From Bacteroidales bacterium (lineage in GTDB: Bacteria; Bacteroidota; Bacteroidia; Bacteroidales; JAQUTK01): 38,267 bases of DNA. The notes beneath the pieces were generated by a model. It saw only the letters and a program-made list of their open reading frames with translations. It ran no database searches and had not been told where the DNA came from. The DNA lies in the NCBI GenBank assembly GCA_028709785.1, contig JAQUTK010000034.1:1-38267 (forward strand), in the 5' to 3' direction. Positions 36,001-38,267 of this stretch are shown piece after piece. The position numbers and the translations under genes are program-made. Position 1 is the first letter of the stretch. Every line of letters starts with the position of its first letter.

Positions 36001-36170
36001 TGTTGCCTATTGCATTGGCTAAAGGTACAGCCAGCGAATGGAAAAACGGCTTGGCATGGGTAATCATTGGAGGTTTGCTGTCGTCCATGATTTTGACTGT
36101 TTATTTAGTCCCGATGGTCTACTACGTTGTAGATAGGATAAAAGAAAAAATTACAAAAAGAAATAAATAA
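33078..36170 (+). CDS. RND-family efflux permease (HAE-1 type)
   Basis: A 1030-residue inner-membrane proton-driven pump with twelve expected helices and two large periplasmic loops. The proton relay is intact: Asp401 and Asp402 in GILVDDAIVILENI (helix 4) and Lys930 in GLVTKNAILIVDF (helix 10), equivalent to AcrB Asp407, Asp408 and Lys940. Entry sequence MNITKIAINRPSLIIVLFS and LLPDFNQPVV are typical of the family. Substrates cannot be read, though drugs, bile salts or other amphiphiles are usual. It starts 5 nt after the adaptor stop. Confidence 0.96.
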   Translation: MNITKIAINRPSLIIVLFSVFALLGIIGFTNLGYELLPDFNQPVVVIKTMYPGAEPNEVETSVSRKIEDALSNLEGVDYLETKSMPNASVIIANLKYGTDLNIAMQDAQRYIDNIKKDLPADILSPVMSKVSPNDLPIISISATSSLPATEFHQKMKDEYLPQIQQLKGVAEITLLGGEEREIQVKANQDKLKLYKISLYQVVDAINRSGIDLPAGKAQTDMESNSVRLTGKFSTVNDIMNVQVAMSAPGMPVYVKDVATVIDGVKEISSVSRYNGVNGIGLLLKKQGDANAVEVSKLVHTKLKQIESANSNYGVKFVVADDSTDMTIAAVNSVVFDLILAVILVSLVMFLFLRSYRNSLIVLIAIPTSLITAFAVMWLMSFTLNLMTLLSMSLIIGILVDDAIVILENIQRHLDMGKDKETAALEGRMEIGFSAISITLVDVVVFLPILFLQVFVADMLKQFSIVVITSTLTSLLVGFTLVPWLASQIGKKEDLQPVNLVNRFLLWFEKQLTTFINWYGHQLEWVLSHKLIFTGIVIFLLVMTGVMMKQGIIGKEMMSTGDQGKFRLNLEYDKITTVKENNIRTQRVENFILQQPEVATLFSNIAGPSTGIGSLGVGSANLSEFTIQLKPEKERDIKTEAFMKSLREELKKHFSGINFSMAVLGLLPKQAPIKITLSGSDLDLVMKTGDKLKAAIEKIPGADNVQLSVEEGSPEFKVIPDKDKMQRLGLTTAYVGLNLRTAFSGNDDATLTENGTEYPVRIWLDDFDRKNFEDVQRISIVNPMNIPIEVSQFAEVRQDNSPSLLERLDRQPSVTITSESFGRPSGTLADEAISFLKTQPLPDGVKLTWGADIKTQNESFGALGSVLLISFILIYLIMVALYDSYIYPFVALFAIPMAAVGAFLALNLSLDHLTLFAQLGLIMLMGLVTKNAILIVDFTNQLKAQGKHYKEALIIAGKERLRPILMTTLAMAIGMLPIALAKGTASEWKNGLAWVIIGGLLSSMILTVYLVPMVYYVVDRIKEKITKRNK

Positions 36171-36171
36171 A

Positions 36172-36612
36172 ATGATCATAATTTTCAAGTCGTTTTTAGT
36201 TGTTTTACTGCTTTCTTCATTTAGTATTCAAAAGCAGGAAACCTACTCATTAACAGTTGATGTGAGTGAATTGCGAAATTCAAAAGGCACTGTCCTCTTC
36301 GCATTGTACAACAGAGAAGATGCATTCCCCGATGAGCATTACAAAAAGTATTTCAAAAAACTTACCGGGGAAATAGTAAACGGGGCATCGACTGTAACAT
36401 TCAAAAACCTGCTGGAAGGAAAATATGCGGTGAGTATTTTGCACGATGAAAACAATGACGGAAAAATTAAAAAAGGAAGCATCTTACCCAAGGAGGGTAT
36501 CGGTTTTTCCAATTTTCGATCCATTGGTATTTCAAACAAGCCTACATTTTCAAAAACCTCTTTTAGTGTGCTGAGCGACAAAAAGATAAAGATCAATATT
36601 ATATACTTATAA
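36172..36612 (+). CDS. DUF2141 secreted small protein
   Basis: A 146-residue protein with a hydrophobic leader (MIIIFKSFLVVLLLSSFSIQ) and a beta-sandwich of the DUF2141 type: TVLFALYNREDAFPDEHY, LLEGKYAVSILHDENNDGKI and the acidic turn. It is exported, so probably periplasmic. It starts one nucleotide after the RND stop and is the last gene of the operon. No role is known for the family; the location suggests an accessory to export or to substrate capture, but this is inference. Confidence 0.88.
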   Translation: MIIIFKSFLVVLLLSSFSIQKQETYSLTVDVSELRNSKGTVLFALYNREDAFPDEHYKKYFKKLTGEIVNGASTVTFKNLLEGKYAVSILHDENNDGKIKKGSILPKEGIGFSNFRSIGISNKPTFSKTSFSVLSDKKIKINIIYL

Positions 36613-36841
36613 AGGATGAAATAATGCTCACTTTTGATATTGATTTCTATCTTCCTTGTCCTTCAAGCATATAGGATAGGAAAGAGACTCAATACCCCAG
36701 ATTGGGCTTTCTATAATTTCGCCGGTCAATCAGGGGAATAGATATATAACTTTTCCTACTGATATCGTTAATATTGAACCACTCTGGTTCGAAGGGAATG
36801 TTATCTCGAATTTCTACTTGAAACAACTGGCAATAGTCATA

Positions 36842-37038
36842 AATCCCACTGTCCGAGATTGGATGACATATTATGGCAAATTTACCCTACTCGTTTGAAG
36901 CAGTTTATGCAAATTCTAAATGATCGCTTAGCTCGATGGGGCATGTGCAAGTTTGAACGATATAAGCGTCTCTTTTACAATGCTCAGGAATGGCTCGCAC
37001 GAATTGCAGAGAAAGAAGGGCTCATCTTCTATCACTGA
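36842..37038 (+). pseudogene. Group II intron maturase C-terminus, frameshifted
   Basis: The frame from 36842 reads NPTVRDWMTYYGKF, the start of the group II intron maturase domain, then breaks. One base lost from a T run at 36881-36883 shifts the frame; the missing part continues as PTRLKQFMQILNDRLARWG, CKFERYKRLF and EWLARIAEKEGLIFYH before TGA at 37036. Adding one T back would give GKFYPTRLKQF, a usual motif. Bases upstream of 36842 do not show a recognisable reverse transcriptase. It is a remnant. Confidence 0.85.
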
Positions 37039-37110
37039 AAATGTGGTGTACTACCACTATTTATCAACAGAGAGAAGGTGATCTCTTAATTGAAAGAGGT
37101 TAAATAAGTA

Positions 37111-37180
37111 AAGCCGTGTGAGGGGAGACTTTCACGCACGGTTTATTGAGAAGCTTGGGGTGAGACTCCCCTTGCTTACT
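37111..37180 (+). ncRNA. Group II intron domain V and VI
   Basis: The 34-nt domain V is at 37111-37144 (AAGCCGTGTGAGG at its start) with the AGC catalytic triad at 37112-37114 and a GAGA-containing loop. Domain VI is the stem around GCTTGGGG and CCCCTTGCTTAC, whose bulged A would be the branch point. Confidence 0.85.
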
Positions 37181-37237
37181 CGGCCAGATAAATAGTACTT
37201 TTTTACTGATCTCAAATTCGAAATTCGAAAAAACAAC

Positions 37238-37276
37238 AGACTGGCGAAAAACCACTCTTCTCAGAAATGCCAGTCT
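37238..37276. repeat. 8-bp inverted repeat
   Basis: AGACTGGC and GCCAGTCT are separated by 23 nt. Purpose unknown; it lies between the intron remnant and the pfkA terminator. Confidence 0.4.
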
Positions 37277-37288
37277 TGCGGAATAGAG

Positions 37289-37328
37289 AAAAAAGGAAAG
37301 GCAAGATACCCTGAGATATCTTGCCTTT
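37289..37328 (-). terminator. Terminator of pfkA
   Basis: AAAGGCAAGATA and its exact complement surround an 8-nt loop. The minus strand continues CCTTTTTT, a U-rich tail. It lies 26 nt past the pfkA stop. Confidence 0.88.
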
Positions 37329-37353
37329 GACTATTGAAAGAAAAAAAGTTCTG

Positions 37354-38267
37354 TTAAATGGAGAGCGTGCGAAGCGTTCTCAGCAGCTCCCTGTTGATCG
37401 GTTTGTCGTTTTTGATCGCTTTTGAGAAAGGTACATATACGATCTGATCGTTCTGAATACCAATCATGACATTACGTTGGTCTTCCAGAAGTGCCAGGAT
37501 AGCAGCTTCTCCGACACGACTGGCCAGGATACGGTCAGATGCCGTAGGTGAGCCACCTCTTTGCAAGTGTCCTAAGATTGTAACGCGAACATCGTACTCC
37601 GGATATTCCCTCTTGACACGTTCGGCCAGATGGATCGCTCCACCGGTCAATTCACTCTCGGCAACCAGTACGATACTACTGTTCTTGGACTTTCGGAAGC
37701 CGTTTTGAATCAATTCGGCAAGTTGGTCGACTTCTGTCGATATTTCCGGAATGATCGCTGCCTCTGCACCCGAAGCGATAGCACCGTTCAGTGCCAGGAA
37801 TCCGGCATCGCGGCCCATCACTTCAATGAAGAAAAGACGGTCGTGAGAGGTGGCAGTATCGCGGATCTTATCCACTGCTTCCACAATGGTGTTTAAAGCG
37901 GTATCATAGCCGATAGTTGTATCTGTACCAAACAAATCATTATCAATAGTTCCCGGCAGACCTACAACCGGGAAGTTGAATTCCTGTGCAAAGATACGCG
38001 CACCGGTCAGCGACCCGTCTCCTCCGATAACGACCAAAGCATCAATGCCTTCGTTTACCAAAGTATCATGAGCCATAATTCTTCCTTCCGGTGTCATGAA
38101 TTCCTGACAGCGTGCTGTCTTCAGAATAGTGCCACCTTGCTGGATAATGTTACTTACATTTTGCGTCTTGAAAGGGATGATTTCACCAGTGATGAGGCCC
38201 TTGTAGCCTCTGTAAATACCTTTTACTGCGATATCGTTGTTAATCGCTGTACGAGTGACAGCGCGAA
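37354..38267 (-). CDS. pfkA: ATP-dependent 6-phosphofructokinase, N-terminus cut by window edge
   Basis: The frame runs off the window at its 5' end, leaving about 304 codons of the usual 325. Bases upstream of the first internal Met translate as [20 protein letters not shown], so the gene clearly continues. GGDGSLTGA binds [15 protein letters not shown] holds the catalytic Asp, MGRDAGFLA and [13 protein letters not shown] complete substrate binding. It phosphorylates fructose 6-phosphate in glycolysis. A strong intrinsic terminator follows. It marks the return to housekeeping sequence after the accessory block. Confidence 0.96.
   Translation of the reverse strand, partial: RAVTRTAINNDIAVKGIYRGYKGLITGEIIPFKTQNVSNIIQQGGTILKTARCQEFMTPEGRIMAHDTLVNEGIDALVVIGGDGSLTGARIFAQEFNFPVVGLPGTIDNDLFGTDTTIGYDTALNTIVEAVDKIRDTATSHDRLFFIEVMGRDAGFLALNGAIASGAEAAIIPEISTEVDQLAELIQNGFRKSKNSSIVLVAESELTGGAIHLAERVKREYPEYDVRVTILGHLQRGGSPTASDRILASRVGEAAILALLEDQRNVMIGIQNDQIVYVPFSKAIKNDKPINRELLRTLRTLSI

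Larger units (their letters stand above)
36842..37185 (+). mobile_element. Degenerate group II intron, 3' part
   Basis: The frame-broken maturase end and an intact domain V-VI lie together, so this is the 3' part of a former intron. The 5' half is not found; 36613-36840 holds only short unplaceable matter. Confidence 0.8.

Noticed and set aside
36613..36840. Coding sequence upstream of the maturase remnant
   Set aside because: The short open frame gives no family resemblance, and the reverse transcriptase motifs are not found.
27669..37200. Integrated island with tRNA att-site duplication
   Set aside because: I looked for a copy of the tRNA 3' end near 36600-37200 and found none; no integrase gene is present in the block.

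Overview
The window is bacterial chromosome from a member of the Bacteroidales, probably close to Parabacteroides or a relative (genus not proven). Evidence: many promoters carry the Bacteroidetes -7 box TAnnTTTG, several with a TTTG/TTG -33 box about 19-21 bp upstream; secreted proteins have lipid- and Ala-Gln-type signal peptides and glycan-related architectures; and PheS, LeuA/C/D/B and malate dehydrogenase are of Bacteroidetes type.

Layout. 1-6061: a cut-off secreted protein, pgk, a large secreted PA14/FN3/clan GH-A hydrolase-like protein, and a small alpha/beta hydrolase on the opposite strand, followed by a gene-poor stretch with a 23-bp direct repeat. 6062-8873: a secreted BspA-type leucine-rich-repeat protein with a C-terminal sorting-like domain and a near-consensus promoter. 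8961-10657: pheS-nth operon, divergent from tilS. 10700-16253: tilS followed by two tandem paralogous secreted six-hairpin-type glycosidase-like proteins, ended by a long inverted repeat. 16286-24112: the minus-strand branched-chain amino-acid operon leuA-leuC-leuD-(citramalate synthase-like)-leuB with a ModF/PhrA-like tandem ATPase as last gene. 24216-25228: a membrane-anchored coiled-coil protein. 25331-27593: mdh, then a queuosine pair (yhhQ transporter and queF). 27623-27784: tRNA-Glu(CTC) with its own promoter and terminator. 27785-37200: an accessory block with a MITE-like element, REP-like hairpins, a cupin-TetR-membrane protein operon, a TetR-TolC-adaptor-RND-DUF2141 efflux operon and a decayed group II intron. 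37289-38267: pfkA, cut at its N-terminus.

The two strongest regulatory discoveries are not protein-coding genes in the ordinary sense. First, the leu operon is preceded by a complete classical attenuator: a consensus promoter, a 27-codon leader peptide with ten Leu/Ile codons in a 12-codon stretch, an 8-nt antiterminator complementarity and an intrinsic terminator with a T run. Because the operon also holds a second LeuA-family enzyme of citramalate-synthase type, the mixture of Leu and Ile codons fits joint control of leucine and isoleucine precursor supply. Second, the 31 nt just before yhhQ fold as a preQ1-I type pseudoknot riboswitch directly over the translation initiation region of a queuosine precursor transporter-queF operon.

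The accessory block after the tRNA is visibly more A+T-rich around its regulators (some lines fall near 25-30 percent G+C, against 45-58 percent in the leu operon), carries mobile-element debris on both flanks, and has one shared 20-bp near-palindrome at both regulator-containing transcription units, which suggests an acquired efflux island with a common TetR-type control. No duplicated tRNA end was found, so the mechanism of acquisition is open.
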